Source: Trametes villosa
Taxonomy: Eukaryota > Basidiomycota > Agaricomycetes > Polyporales > Polyporaceae
Reading direction: 5' to 3'
Length of the DNA stretch: 64,000 nt
Assembly (NCBI GenBank): GCA_002964805.2
Contig: PUDQ02000003.1
Span: 1,488,001-1,552,000, forward strand
Positions 1 to 11,658 of this stretch are shown piece by piece. Made by a program: the position numbers and the translations under genes. The notes beneath the pieces are model-generated. The model had not been told where the DNA came from, did not search any database, and was given only the letters and a program-made list of their open reading frames with translations. Every line of letters starts with the position of its first letter. Positions within the stretch are counted from its first letter, which is position 1.

Positions 1-1132
1 CAATGATATGCTGCCAACAGGTCCCAAGTCGCGAGAAGTTGACAGTAGGCGTTCCGCGATCTCCGCGATTTCGGTGAGGCTCCCAGCATGTCGTGTTCCT
101 GTGATCATCCGCGGGCCCTCCTGACTTGGCATGGGTTGAATACGGATTTGAGTGGTCGTGGAAGAAATGTAACGCAGTGTTGCCTTTATTCAATAGCTCT
201 TCAAAAGGATAGCGAATTCTAGACCGCAGGAAGGATTAAAGTCGGAGCTCGTAAAGCGGAACGTCGTCGCTGAGAAAGAGGGGGTGAAAATAGCGGCGAC
301 TCTCAAGCGTGGCAGTGACACGGATCTCCGATCAAAATTCATGACAGCGTCTAACTCTTACAATCCGACGCCCGGCTGCTCCTTGACTTCACTGTCCTCC
401 ATCCCTCTCTGGCTCTACGAAATTGTTCGTCTGACTGGCCTCAGCTTGTCAATGTCTTTGGTATTTCATCCGAATGTCGATTGGCGGCATTTCTGCGTTC
501 CCATGGCGCCTTCAAAGCACCACAATGTCAAACCGCGCTCAAGTTCCACCCGCCTTGAGTAGCAGGCTGGATGTATGCTGGGCCTGCGGGATCGCTGACC
601 CCCTCGTACATTCGCTATGCAACAAGCTCAACCAATACAAGCTGCCGCCTCCTGGACCGAGTGTAATCGCGGGGCGGGAAAACGGCGATACCCTAGGGGG
701 ATGGGTCAGAGAGGTGAGAGCGCCCAAAAGTTATTATCTCCGATGCGAATAGTGAGGGTAGAGAGTTCGAGGGTGACGTGGGCTCGCGCCACGAACCTCA
801 AAACTGCCTGGACGTTCTCTGGGAGGCTCTGATCGTTCCCGCTAAGAGCCACCCTCATTGAGTTGATTGGATTTCGAATGTCGTTTGACACAATCGAAAA
901 ACTCGACTGCATCCCGCATGCGAGCTCCAGCAAGCTACGAGACGCAGCAGGTGGGTGGCCTCGGTGTGTTAGTCAAATAGATACCCATACTTGTTATGCG
1001 AGGTATGTGTTCCAAAGCCACACGCGCGCACGTATCGTACCGAGCATAACGCGTTCTACAGGCTCAAATGGCTAGTCCATCTAACAAGCGCGCCGGTATC
1101 CCATCCGACCCTAGAAACCCCAATGATAATGC
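1..1132. other. 3' flank of A1, no gene seen
   Basis: Only short overlapping frames without splice logic or recognisable protein features occur here. The first 180 bases and roughly 990-1060 are the left copies of sequence repeated at 3300-3540. Confidence 0.6.
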
Positions 1133-2790
1133 TCAATAGACACCGTATGGCGGCGGGAACGTGGAATGCGCGTCGCTCGAGACATCATCCTCCAGTGCGG
1201 CACCCGGCGGCCCTCCGGCAAGTCGTATGCCCCCATCCTCCTCGTAGCGCGGCTCCCGGGTGACGGAAGCGCTCTGCCGCGCGTTCATCTCGTTCGGCCT
1301 GTCTGCGGTTCGCGGCTGCGACTGCATGGAGGCGCGAACTTCGGAAGCGTGGGCAGCAGCAGGAACGACGGCGCTGTGGCGAATGCGGGAGATCGTCGAT
1401 CCCCGTATGTCGGCTACTGCCGGTTCACCGCCTGCGCGCCCCACTTGGCTCACCTCCCCCTCCAGGCCGTGCGTCCGCGAAGTCCGAGCTATAGTAATTG
1501 ATCCGGGAGGTGCTTCGGTGACTGGAGAGGGCGAGGACCACAGGTGAGCTCCTTTGTTTGGCGGGAGTGGCGTTGTTTGTGCAAGTACGACAATGTCTGC
1601 GGCTGGTGATTCTGTTAGGTTCCGCTGCTCAAGGCAACGACAAAGCGCTGCTTCTCACCTCGAGAGGATGTCTCTGCGGCCGCGCCCCTCCTGCTCCGCC
1701 AAACGAGCCCAGATACTACCAACGCGACGATCGTTACGCAGCCGCCGACCGCGATGCCCACGATCGCTCCCGTACTGAGCGCAGCCGTACGCGTAGTCAC
1801 CTCGGACGATGCAGACGGAGCGGCGGAAGGCGCGGTCGGCATGCCGCCAGTGTGTATCGCCGGCGCGAGCGCGCTGGGCGTGTTGCCGGTCGCGGTCACC
1901 TGCGCAGAGACCGTAGTATCAGACGCGAGGCCGACAGTGACAGATGTGGATAGCGATGATGTTACGTTTGAGCTTGTCTGTCCCGGTACAGAAGACGCCG
2001 TTCCTAAGGATAGTGACTTCGCGGTCGAGTCAGAGATGGCGGACGTCGATGCACTGCTGCCAGTGATCGGGACAGCGCTGCTGGTGGGCGGCTGTGATGA
2101 GCCCGTGGTGCTAGTGCTCGAAGATGACTGTGTGGGTGGAGGCGAGTCTGCGCTAGTGGTACTGGTAGTAGTTGTCCCAGGAAGACTGAAACTGGGGGGA
2201 GTTGCATGCGGTATCCTCGGCGGAGTGTGTGCGGCTTTGGATGCGGATGCGGATGTCGATGTCGATGGCGTTGTAACCCCGGATGTGGGTGCGGTGCCTC
2301 CCCCTGCCCCTAGACAGCTGTCGTTCGGGCTCCCACCCACGATGAAGGACGCACTCGTCGCGACCGCGCCCGTCGAGTCGGTGAGGACCAATGTGAGCGA
2401 GGCCCCGGCGGGTTGGTCCGATTTCCAAGTAAACGAATCCCCGTCCAGGTCCGTGATGTTCTCCACGTTGTCGGGATTCGCGTCGGGAGGGACGATGGCC
2501 AGCGCGTACGGCGCGACGCCCCCGCTCCATGAGATACTCGTTGGAACGCACTGGATAACGGGGAGTGGGACGCTCATCTTGAAGTCTTGCGCGTATCCTG
2601 GGGTGACCCCCATAGTCAGCAGCGGCAGTAGCAGCAGCGCGGCCGTCTGGATGTAGGACGACTTGAAACGCAAAGGGCGACCCAAGGCGAGGTGCTTCGT
2701 CAAAAATGCGTAGTCTGCAGGGATGGGGGCGAGGATCGCTTTGCAAGAACAGTGCTTGCGTGCTGCGATAACCGAGGTAAGTCCAAGCAT
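1133..2790 (-). CDS. A1: single-pass membrane protein, WSGG ectodomain, tail ending PPPYGVY
   Basis: Two exons (2790-1659, 1551-1133) give 516 residues, joined by a 107 bp phase-1 intron (gtgaga..aaag). A hydrophobic segment near residues 45-62 probably acts as the signal peptide; the long stretch before it makes this ATG uncertain. The ectodomain begins with the family pattern CVPTSISWSGGVAPY and ends at a conserved SCL. A long Ser/Thr/Pro stalk follows, then a TM helix rich in Gly and Val (about 340-362) and a basic stop. The tail exon starts GAHLW, like EARLW of A2, which fixes the acceptor. It carries DGGIRLAGGP and ends STFPPPYGVY, a PPxY motif. The ectodomain fold is unknown to me (Kre9/Ig-like at best). 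A role as cell-surface receptor or adhesin is inference. Confidence 0.75.
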
Positions 2791-3625
2791 GAACCGTGAG
2801 GTGGGCAAAACATACCGGTTGGTTGTTTGCGTGGGTGCCGCACCGGAGCCAAGCCCCGTAGTCGTAACGGCTCCTCCGTCCCCCCTGCGGTCGGTGTCCA
2901 GTGGTAACACGGCATCTCTACCTGGGGTTATCGAAGGTCAGTCCACTTGCACATGCTCTCGATCGTTGTACAGGTATGGCTTACGTGCATAATGCCAGTG
3001 TAACGCCACGGAGAGATCAGCTATGGCCTACAGCAATGGAGGAGCTGCAGCTTGAAGAGAGGGGCGTCCCTGGAAAGGAGCGTATCCGGGCAACCCGACG
3101 GGCCCGTTCTATTGAGCTGACTCGGCCCGAGATACAATCATGATCATCTGCAGCAATGCGGAACAGGAGGAAGACGGCGACCGAGGTCAACTCGAAGAAG
3201 CTACTATCGCCCTTCCTCAATGGGGCGCTGGGCTGTGCAGCGGTTTGTTCGCCACGGTGCTTCTTGTGAAGCTGGCATGATGTGGAGTACTAGTGACAGC
3301 AGGTCCCAAGTCGCGAGATCCTGACAGGAGGCGTTCCTCGATCTTCTCCCAGTAGGGTGAGCGACGGATCCTATGGCCATCCGCGGGCTTTCCTGATCAG
3401 ACGTCGTACCGTGCGAATGCAGGGTGTGAGTGATTGTGGAAGAGATGTAATGAGTCGTTTATGTGCCAGCCCATCGCCGACATGTCCATGTCATGTTTGG
3501 GGCCCATACGCGCACACATACTTTGCTGAGCATGGTACGTCTCATAGGTGCAGACAGTCGGTCGTGTCCAACAAATAACTATAGGTAGCATCTCAATCAG
3601 ATACGACAGAATCCAGTGATTGCGT
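2791..3625. other. Spacer between A1 start and A2 stop, spans the duplication junction
   Basis: No gene is seen. The left part is the upstream flank of A1. From about 3300 it is the repeated 3' flank of the next unit. Short frames here do not look coding. Confidence 0.6.
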
Positions 3626-5420
3626 TTAGTATGCATCGTATGGCGGCGGCAACGTCGACTGTACATCGCTTAGGCTGTCGTCTTCCTGTGCCATGGCGCC
3701 CGAGTCCCCTCCTGCAAGTCGGACTCCCCCATCCGCCTCGTGGCGCGGTTCCCGGAAGGCGCGGCGAGTGCCGTGTTCCGTGATGCCCCCGTTCTTCCTG
3801 CCTGCGGGTATCAGGCGCGGGGCCATGGGTGCATGACCTTCGGAGACGCGGGCGTCATTGGGAGCAACAGCGCTGTGGCGAGTGCGGGACATAGTCGACC
3901 GCCGTGGATCAGCTCCTGCAGGATCATCGCGCCCACCCGTCTGGAGCTGCTCCGCATCTGCGCCGTGCGCATGAAAAGCGCCAGCGATGCCAGTCGGTTG
4001 TGAGGGATCCCCATTGGTCGGCGAGGGCGTTAACCACAGGCGAGCCTCTTGAGTAGGCGGCTGCGGCGCTGTTTGGGGGAACACGGCAGGATATGCGGCT
4101 GACGATTACATTAGGCTCTTGCGCTCGTTACGATGGCAAGAGACCGTAGCTCACCTGAAGAAAACGTCCCTGTGGACGCATTCCGCCGTCTTCTCCGAAT
4201 CCACCATATGAGCCCGACGACCGCCACCACCGTGACGATGAGCGCCACGCAGCCGCCCACCGCGATGCCCACGATTGCCCCCGTACCGAGCCTAGCCGTA
4301 TCCCTAGCCTCTTCAAAGGTCGTAGACGGTCTGGGAGTACGTGCTGCAGGTGTGGATATGCTGAATGTGTGGCCAGTTGTGGCAGTCTCCTGTGTAGACG
4401 TACGATCAGGTTCATGGTACAGTGACGAATGTGAATAATAATACCGATGTTACAGTTGAGGATGCCTGGGTAGTGGACGTCGCCCCGAAGCAGCTGTCAT
4501 CCTGGTTCTTCCCTACGGCAAAAGGCGCGCTCTTCGAGCCCGCGCCCGCCGAGTCGGCTACAAAAACATAGAGCGAGGCCCCACCAGGCAGGTCGGTGTT
4601 CCAGGTGAATGAGTTGTTGTTTATGGATGGGAAGACTTCGAGTGCATTGGCAACCGAAGCAGAAGGGTAAACGGATAATTGGTACGGCGCGGTACCGCCA
4701 CTCCATGCGAACGTCGTCGGAACGCACTGGGTAACGAGATGTGGTACGGTTATGTTGATGCCCGCTGCGTTTCCTGGGGCACCCCCCAGAAGCAGCACGA
4801 GCAGCGCAACCGCCTGGATGCGGGATAGCTTGCAGGCCGTCGTACCGTCCCGAATGGCGCGTCTTTCCGGGAGTACGTGGTGAGCCTGGGAGAGAAGGAA
4901 GACAACGCTACGAGAAGGCTGCTTGGGTACTACGGTATGCGAAGTAGGTTTAAGCATGAGTCTTCAAGTGAATAGAGCGTACCGGGTGTTAATTTCATCG
5001 AATGCCATACTGCTGCCGAGCGGCGTGTCTTGAACGGCTGCTCCGTCTTTCCTGAAGTCGACTCCTCCGCCTAGTAGGTTTTATCTACAAGTTAATACAC
5101 TTCTTCAGAGCCAACTCCTTTGATCCATTACTCACGTCCATAGTACCGGTGTTTCCAACCCAAGAGATGAATCGCCGTTTGATGCAATATAGCCTGCGGG
5201 AGGGGAGAAGCTGTAAGAGAGAGCCTCCACGGGGAAAAGATTGTATTCGGACAAACTGACGGGCGAGTGCTATTTATCTTGAGAGATATGATCATTCGCA
5301 GCAACACGGGACATGGGTGGGCCGCACCCGAGGTAAGGACTCAGCTATTTCCCTGCCTCAATGGTGTGCTCTGCTGTGCGGGACGTTTGTTCACCATCAT
5401 GTTTTCGACGCGGCATGCCC
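3300..5420. repeat. Right copy of the tandem segmental duplication (carries A2)
   Basis: This copy matches the left copy in its 3' flank (3300-3460 against 18-180), in gene order, in the 107 bp intron before the tail exon, and in its upstream flank (about 5200-5400 against 3040-3260). Divergence is clear but the alignment is easily followed by eye, so the duplication is not very recent. Confidence 0.75.
3626..4957 (-). CDS. A2: single-pass membrane protein, WSGG ectodomain, tail ending PPPYDAY
   Basis: Three exons (4957-4445, 4389-4155, 4047-3626) give 389 residues. The first intron (55 bp, phase 0) lies in the stalk. Without it the frame hits a stop, so the gene would wrongly look broken. 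The second intron is 107 bp, phase 1, just after the TM, exactly as in A1. The signal region holds the run VALLVLLLGG. The ectodomain has CVPTTFAWSGGTAPY and closes at SCF. The TM (about 206-230) starts GAIVGIAVGGC, nearly identical to A1. The tail has DGGVRLAGG and ends STLPPPYDAY. The stalk is much shorter than in A1. It is the tandem duplicate of A1; function is unknown. Confidence 0.8.
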
Positions 5421-5902
5421 AAGTGGTGCGGCCTTAACCTTGACCAACCTCGAATCTAATGTCGACGCGCAAAGCCCGGCGCCGGGCTCCAGCAAGCGGC
5501 CTGCGAGTACACCAGTGGCGCTGTCAGACTATGCCACCTCTCCGACTCAGCCCCCGAGAATGAAGATTTCTGCGCCGCGCGGAGCACCATCCCATCCACG
5601 CAGCTGCTGATCACTTTCTGCTGTACCTCACGTGTTCACGGCTCCTCGAGGTGCGGGTGTAGCTATAGGATTTAGGCTTCGTACCTTGTCGTAGAGATAC
5701 ATGAGGATGGCCATACAATCGGCAAGAATAAGCTCTCTGGTCAGAAGAGGCGTATAGGCGGGTGATTGACGGTGTTATGACCGATCTCCAAGCCGTCTAC
5801 CTGCGTTGAAAACGCCTGCTGGTACAAGCACTATAACATCAGGTGTGCGCAAAATGTTCAGGTACGTCACGCAACGTACCGGATGATAGATGCATTCCAT
5901 GC
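4958..5902. other. Spacer between A2 start and A3 stop
   Basis: Upstream flank of A2 up to about 5420, then unique sequence. A plus-strand frame at 5317-5610 lies partly inside the duplicated flank, has no counterpart frame in the left copy and shows no domain. I do not call it. Confidence 0.5.
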
Positions 5903-6767
5903 TCAGAATGGACTGGTGGGCGGCTCGCCCGCGGAGTGGCCTGCCGTCGTGCGACGGGCTGCAACGCCCCCATCGACATCGCCTGACCGCTTCATGGCAG
6001 GAGACGGCGGGGCCGGCATGTCCGCGTGGCTCTTGACCTGAGCATCTCCGCTGCTGAACGCGTATTCCCCCTTGTACGGCATGTCCCCAAGGACCTGCCA
6101 ATCTACCATCGCATACAAGGAGTGCGTGAGCGCTGGTCGGCATACGAGCGAGCGGGTTGGACGTACCCGAGCGTGTGGCCCTATGACGCTTCCGGAAGGC
6201 TTGTACGCGTTTCCTCCGGATACGCGTCACCAGGAATGCGAAGAGAGCGGCAGCCGCGAGACCGCCGACCACGATACCAGCGATGGCGCCGCCGCTCAAG
6301 CCTTGCGGTATGGTATCCGCTGACGGGGAGTCCGCAGTGTCCCCTACTTCGGCTGAAGAAGTAGCCTCTGACGTCGACGAGGTGGTGGTGGCCTGGTTCC
6401 CGAGGCAACTTTGATTGTTACTGCCTCCCTCGATGACGCCTCCAGCAAACGCAATGTGATTCGCGCTGTCGGAGACCGCGAGGAAGACGAGGGTCTCTGT
6501 GTGAAATTTCGGTGTCCAGAGGTACGAGTTTCCTGTGATGTTGCGGTACGCCTCCGGTGTATCGCCGGGGCTCGCGGGGCGAGGAGTTGCTATGAGTGTG
6601 TATGGCGGCACTCCGCCGGTCCAGTTGACGGCCGCGGGAACGCATTGCGAGATGTTGGTTGGGATCTGTATCTCGAGGGCCTGCGATTGCGCATGAACGC
6701 CTTCGGTCGCGAGAAGAAGCGTCGAGAAGAGTGTTATGAGCCGACGGGCGAGGATAGAATGCGGCAT
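5903..6767 (-). CDS. A3: WSGG-type membrane protein with a degenerate tail lacking PPxY
   Basis: Two exons (6767-6167, 6102-5903) give 266 residues; the intron is 64 bp, phase 1. An alternative start lies 20 codons upstream. A clear signal peptide (hydrophobic run ITLFSTLLLA) is followed by CVPAAVNWTGGVPPY, a terminal NQSCLG, a short Ser/Thr stalk and a TM (about 160-183, GGAIAGIVVGG). The tail is short. It keeps DGGV but then diverges (AARRTTAGHSAGEPP), and the protein stops at TSPF with no PPxY. It therefore looks like a paralogue that lost the usual C-terminus by a small frame change, or a form with a different output. The intron acceptor is chosen so that the DGGV frame is read. Confidence 0.7.
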
Positions 6768-8895
6768 GTTCGGAGATTGCTGGGGAGTATCCAGGAGGAA
6801 AGTTGCCTGATTGTACGGTCTCCGCAATCCTCTGGGTGGTGAGCTCAGAAGCTTTCCTCGTCGGCGTATAGTTTCCGAGCTCTAGGACGCACCTGAGATG
6901 GGATATGAACAGGGACTCGCTGGCGTACTAAGCGACCTTGAGTAGAAGACTCGTTGGACTCAGGGGTAGATAGGCAATATGGAGGGCGTGAACGAGCCGA
7001 CAAGACTCAGTGTGGAGGCGGCGTCATAGCATTGCTGCGATTGCGTATGAAGACAGGACGCCGGATGCCCCGTGCACTCGATCCAAGGGGACGAGCGCGC
7101 CGCACCTGGCTTCCAGCCGACTAATCAGCGCGCGTCCGAGGAGCACCTACGTAGTACTTGCCTTCTCCTCGGTCCCACTCGGCTTCACACTGCTGGCGCC
7201 GTCTACAGCTCATACATTGCCCTTTCATTCTCCTCAGTCCTTACTTGCAGATAGAATCATCGGTGTTGGTGTTGATATCCTGTACTTGGGCGGTTGAGGA
7301 GCCGCGCGCCTCGACAGCAGCCTCACCGATCGCAACTCGCGGCGGCAGCGACACTGGCATAGCTATAGGTGGTCATGTGTGAGCCGCAAAAGCTCCCGCT
7401 CATACTAAGATGGGCATTATTCGAGATGCCAGTTCGGGGCCTAGGGTTCTCCTGTCAACCTTATAACTGCGATCTGACAAGTGCAAGACCTTACGCTCCA
7501 AGGAACGAGATGCATGGTCCGCTGCCGTATGGATGCCGGCGGGGCTGGCACTAGACCGTGAGCGTTTAGTGGCGGCTTCGCGAGACGACATATCGTACTT
7601 CTCGAAGAGATCGTGGAGACAGCGGCACTGTTAGTCGTTCTCCGGCTCCTGAGCGTTGAGCGCGAGGTTGATCCACGAGCATGAGAAGAACGAGAAACTC
7701 GTGACCAGACATGATCTCTTAAGAAGGATACACCGCATTCGTCGCCGAAAGTGGTTCGGCCCAGACCCCTCTAAGTACGCTTGCACTAGCCGTACGCCTG
7801 AGCCTTGGCTTCAGACCGATATTGAACATTTCCTTTGAAACGTGACATAACTCAAGTAGGGAGTAGCTCGTGGCTGAGGGTGTGTAGATCTCACTTACTA
7901 GTAGTTCTAGTGCATCTCGACTTCGATCGAGTTGTATCCGGGACCTGGGACCACTCGTTTGGGCTTCTTCACAATGTCTTGTGAGCTAGATTATGCTCTG
8001 AAGGGGCTGCCGGTCACCCTCTCCTTTACTTGTGCGTACCACAGCTACTAGTGCAGCATGTTGGCGAGTTGGACTCGGAGCCGAGGTGGAGGTCGTGGTC
8101 GTAAGCGCCCTCGGTCATTCCGGACACCGGTCCACGTCGTCGCCAGTGGGTGAGAGAGAGAGAGAGAGAAGACTTCTTTGGTCGCCGGGGGTATACCGGT
8201 ACACCCGCGCCTGGCCCCCTGCCAGCGCGATCAGTGCCTTCAACCCGATCGGACCGCGAGCCCGGCTTAGAGAGCCAAGCACATCCTCTACACCCTGTTA
8301 GATGCACAAGAGGCTCTATAGGCGAGCACTAGAGTATACATTCAAGCTACACTGGCTACAGATTGGGCCGTCGGTGCCGTAGACCTGCAGCCCCATGCAT
8401 GTACAACTCGAGTGAGGGGTGGATATTCGTAGCGAACAGAGGGGAGCCTAGCAAATCTAAGCTCGGAGCGTGGGGGTTCACAAGCCTCGGGAAGACTCGG
8501 CACAGGTTCCGTATAAATCCACCACAAAATGAGCTGATTCACGTAAGCGGGATGATGGCATTAACTTCAACCACCACCCACCGCGTCGTCGACGGCGTCA
8601 GCTCCGAGAAGAGAGTCACCATGTTTGGGCCGTGATAGGAGTCAATACAGGCGAACATCAGGATCCACAGCTCAGCTTGACAACCGTAACGCGCGGATGT
8701 TCCGAAAGAGTCACTTCGCCTCATTTCACGACAGTCCAGAACGAACGACCGTGATTCATTGCGGAACCAGCGAGAGCTCGGAGCGGCAAGTGCTGACGAC
8801 TTTTTGCTGCAGCAACTCGAAGGTGAGTGTCTTAAAAGCGCGCTCATGCACGGCGAAAATCTAACAACACCGTTCCTAGCCCCTCTCTACGAGCC
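6768..8895. other. Long spacer between A3 and the first monooxygenase
   Basis: No convincing gene. It contains a (GA)n run at 8152-8170. A TATA-like tataaat lies at 8512-8518. A probable 5' UTR intron of the monooxygenase occupies 8823-8879 (gtgagt..cctag, with a ctaac branch-like site). Frames in 7000-7840 and 8026-8850 are short and mutually overlapping. Confidence 0.5.
8152..8170. repeat. (GA)n microsatellite
   Basis: About nine uninterrupted GA units in an intergenic spacer. Confidence 0.9.
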
Positions 8896-10101
8896 ATGGC
8901 CACACCCAACTCTTCGTCTCAGACCCAGCCCCGCATCGCCATCATCGGCGGCGGACCAGGCGGCCTTGTTACGCTCCTCACCCTGTCCAAACGCGGTGTC
9001 CCCGCCACCCTCTACGAGCGCGACGCGAGCAGGGACGCTCGCGTCCACCTCGGCGGCATGCTCGACCTCGACTGGGAGAACGGCCAGCGTGCCTTCCGCG
9101 AGAACGGCATGGAGGACTCGTTCAGGAAGTACTCCCGCGCCGACGCCGAAGAGAGTCGCATCTGCGGCAGGGACGGTGTCCCGATCTTCCACGACGAGGG
9201 CCCCGGACCCGAGGAGGGCGACCTGCGGCACGCTCGCCCGGAGATCGACCGCCGCGTCCTCCTGGACATTCTGCACGACGCCGTCCCTCAAGACGCGATC
9301 AAGTGGGGCCACGCCCTCACCTCAATCCGCCCCCTGGAGGATGGCCAGCACGAGCTCACGTTCGCCAACGGCGTCGTCACCGTCGCAGACTTCGTGCTCG
9401 GCGCGGACGGCGCACACTCCCGCATCCGGCCCCTCCTCTCCCCCGCCGCGCCGATCTACCACGGCGTCACCGGCGCCGAGATCTCGCTCGCGCCCGCCGT
9501 CGCCGCGCTCCCCGAGAACGACGACATCAACGCGGGCGTCGGCAAGGGCAGCTGCATCCTCGCGCAGGATTCCAAGATCCTGACGCTCCAGCGCAACGGC
9601 GACGGGCGCATCCGCGTGTACGCGTGGCACCGCACCTCGCTCGACTGGACGATCCCGGCCGACGCGCAGGAGGCGAAGAACGTCCTGCACGAGCTCTTTG
9701 CCGGCTGGGCGCCGTGGGTGCACAAGCTCATCGACCAGTGCGACGAGAACGCGATCTACCCCCGTCCGCTGTTCCACCTCCCAGTCGGACATCGCTGGGC
9801 GCACAAGCCTGGGGTGACGATCATTGGCGATGCGGCGCACCTGATGAGCCCGTTTGCGGGCGCTGGCGCGAACCTCGCGATGCGCGATGGGCTGGATATC
9901 GGTCTCGTCCTCGCGGACGCGGTGTCGAAGGGGCTGGGGCCGGAGGCGAGGGATGCGGCCATTGCGGCATGGGAGGAGGAGCTGTTCGCGAGGGTTGAAC
10001 CGGAGGCGGCGATCACGGCGAAGAACTTGGACGCGTTCATCAGTCCGGACGCGCCCCATTCTGCTATGAAGGCGATGGAAGAGGCGATGTCTGGGCACTA
10101 G
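8896..10101 (+). CDS. FAD-dependent monooxygenase, TetX-like (copy 1)
   Basis: A single open frame of 401 residues with no coding intron. The Rossmann motif GGGPGG sits at 18-23, with an acidic YER strand end after it. GGMLDLDWENGQRAF follows, resembling the TetX-type GGTLDL motif. RPEIDRR comes next. The DG motif (GADGAHSRIR) is near 173 and the GD motif (GDAAHLMSPFAGAGANLAMRDG) near 310; the last also binds FAD. This is the group A flavin monooxygenase plan: NAD(P)H reduces FAD, which hydroxylates an aromatic or polyketide-like substrate in the cytosol. The substrate cannot be read from sequence. Two paralogues follow at 13.4 and 16.1 kb. A probable 5' UTR intron ends at 8879. Confidence 0.92.
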   Translation: MATPNSSSQTQPRIAIIGGGPGGLVTLLTLSKRGVPATLYERDASRDARVHLGGMLDLDWENGQRAFRENGMEDSFRKYSRADAEESRICGRDGVPIFHDEGPGPEEGDLRHARPEIDRRVLLDILHDAVPQDAIKWGHALTSIRPLEDGQHELTFANGVVTVADFVLGADGAHSRIRPLLSPAAPIYHGVTGAEISLAPAVAALPENDDINAGVGKGSCILAQDSKILTLQRNGDGRIRVYAWHRTSLDWTIPADAQEAKNVLHELFAGWAPWVHKLIDQCDENAIYPRPLFHLPVGHRWAHKPGVTIIGDAAHLMSPFAGAGANLAMRDGLDIGLVLADAVSKGLGPEARDAAIAAWEEELFARVEPEAAITAKNLDAFISPDAPHSAMKAMEEAMSGH

Positions 10102-10285
10102 GACCACGTAGTAGTTCCCTTGTATCTGTACTATGAACGAAAGGTAAGTACTTGAGTTGTGCATTCACGTTTGGGAGTTTGGCAAGAAAGCGTCCATTTA
10201 CCACTGTAAAGGAAGAGCGTATCTGAGGGTGATGTTACGGGAGTACCATACAGTTCTGGTGCGTACTACAGAGAATCGTCTTTAT

Positions 10286-11658
10286 TCAGTACATAGCGTA
10301 CGGCGGAGGCAATGTCGAGTGTACGGCGCTCGCCTGATCAGCATCGTCAAGCCTTCCTCCTGCCAAGCGTACGCCGCCATCCATTTCTTGAACTGGTCCC
10401 GCCATTATAAGTCTTCGCTCTTCCGGAACGGCTGCGGGACCGGCCTCCAGTGGTAAGCCGGTGCGCGCTGCGTCACGACGCGCACGTTTCCTAGGTGGCC
10501 GCCCCGCAGTCGGCTCCGAGAGTGGGAAGCCATACAAAGGACGCGCCGACGAAGGCGATCGCGCTTCGGCCGCCCCGTCTATAGGTAGTTGTTGTCAAGC
10601 GCGACAGAGAAGTAGCAAAACTCAATACGCACTGTCAAGGTGGTCATCGAGATCAACAGGGGGCGCTGGCAGAGGTCTCTCGATTTGTATGACTGCGTTA
10701 GTGGGGTTGCTACGCTCGGTTGGCGGCTGCTGAGTACTAGCTGATACTGGAGACGTCCCGAAGCTCTTCGCGCGCGCAGAAAGCTCGGGCGACAGAGTGA
10801 CAGGTGACGGTTTCAGGCCGTATGGCCGGGCTACCTGCTGCGCTTCGCCCGGTGTGAGACTATTCCTATCCCCAGGATCTACATGGATTCGTGAGCCGGA
10901 ACGCCTAGCCACTATAAGTCCAGGAATCACTCACGAATGACCACGCTCTCGAGATGCCCTTCGCGCGATAACCGCCTTCTCCTCCACAGCAGTAGAGCCA
11001 CCACAGTAACCAATACGACGAGTGCACCCATAGCGATCCCCATGATCGTGGCAATGGGCAGCGTCCGCGATCCCCCACCCGACGCATCCGCGGTCGTCCC
11101 AATCTGAGATGGCGGCGGCGAGATATCGTTGGTAGGCGAAGGACCAGCATTGCTGGAAGAGGACGTTGCTCCAGCGCTTGTATGAGAGTTCGTGAGAGTC
11201 CCGGTGGAGGATCTCTGCGTTGGAAAGCCTGACGTGCTCGAGGCCGACGAAGTTGAGCTGATAGACTCGACGATACTGCTGCTGCTGGTAGGGTCTGTCC
11301 CGCCCTCGAAGCAGGTGAAGTTAGAGCTAGCCTGGACGATGAAAGGTGTAGCCTGCACGGGGGTGCCAGTGGCGTCCGTCACGGTGACCACGACGGCCGA
11401 GCCTCCGACTACGTTGGTGCTCCAGAGGAACTCCGTGCGCGTGAAGCCGTCGAGCTCTATGCTGTCGGAGTTACCGCCGCCCGCAGCGATGATACTCAGA
11501 GAGTACGGGGGCGTGCCGCCACTCCACTGCAGCAACACGGGGGTGCATTGCGTAGGGGCGGGTACTGGAGTGTTAACCTGGAGGACCGCGACCACTGCGG
11601 GTGCTTGGACGGCTAGCAACGAGAGTAGCCAGACCGCGATCGGGAGCGGTGACTTCAT
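10286..11658 (-). CDS. A4: WSGG-type membrane protein, tail ending PPPYAMY
   Basis: Three exons (11658-10935, 10830-10633, 10578-10286) give 404 residues. Both introns (104 and 54 bp) are phase 1, and the first lies just after the TM. The signal peptide is clear (IAVWLLSLLAVQAPAVV). The ectodomain has QCTPVLLQWSGGTPPYSL and ends at FTCFEGG. A Ser/Thr stalk leads to a TM (about 200-222) followed by WRRRRLSR. The tail carries DGGVRLAGG and ends STLPPPYAMY. The gene sits between two paralogous monooxygenases and overlaps neither; its stop lies 184 bp past the stop of copy 1, tail to tail. The 104 bp intron acceptor was chosen by frame; another acceptor is possible. Confidence 0.75.

Larger units (their letters stand above)
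1..3285. repeat. Left copy of a tandem segmental duplication (carries A1)
   Basis: The segment starting near position 18 (caggtcccaagtcgcgaga) recurs at 3300-3318, and the similarity continues for about 160 bases in both copies. The far flanks match too: the stretch around 3210-3260 (cctcaatgg... tttgttc) resembles 5350-5400. The copies lie head to tail, and each carries one A-type gene on the minus strand. This copy is longer mainly because the A1 stalk is longer. Confidence 0.75.

Noticed and set aside
4390..4444. A2 as a pseudogene with a frameshift in the stalk
   Set aside because: A canonical 55 bp intron (gtatta..acacag) restores one frame through the TM and tail.
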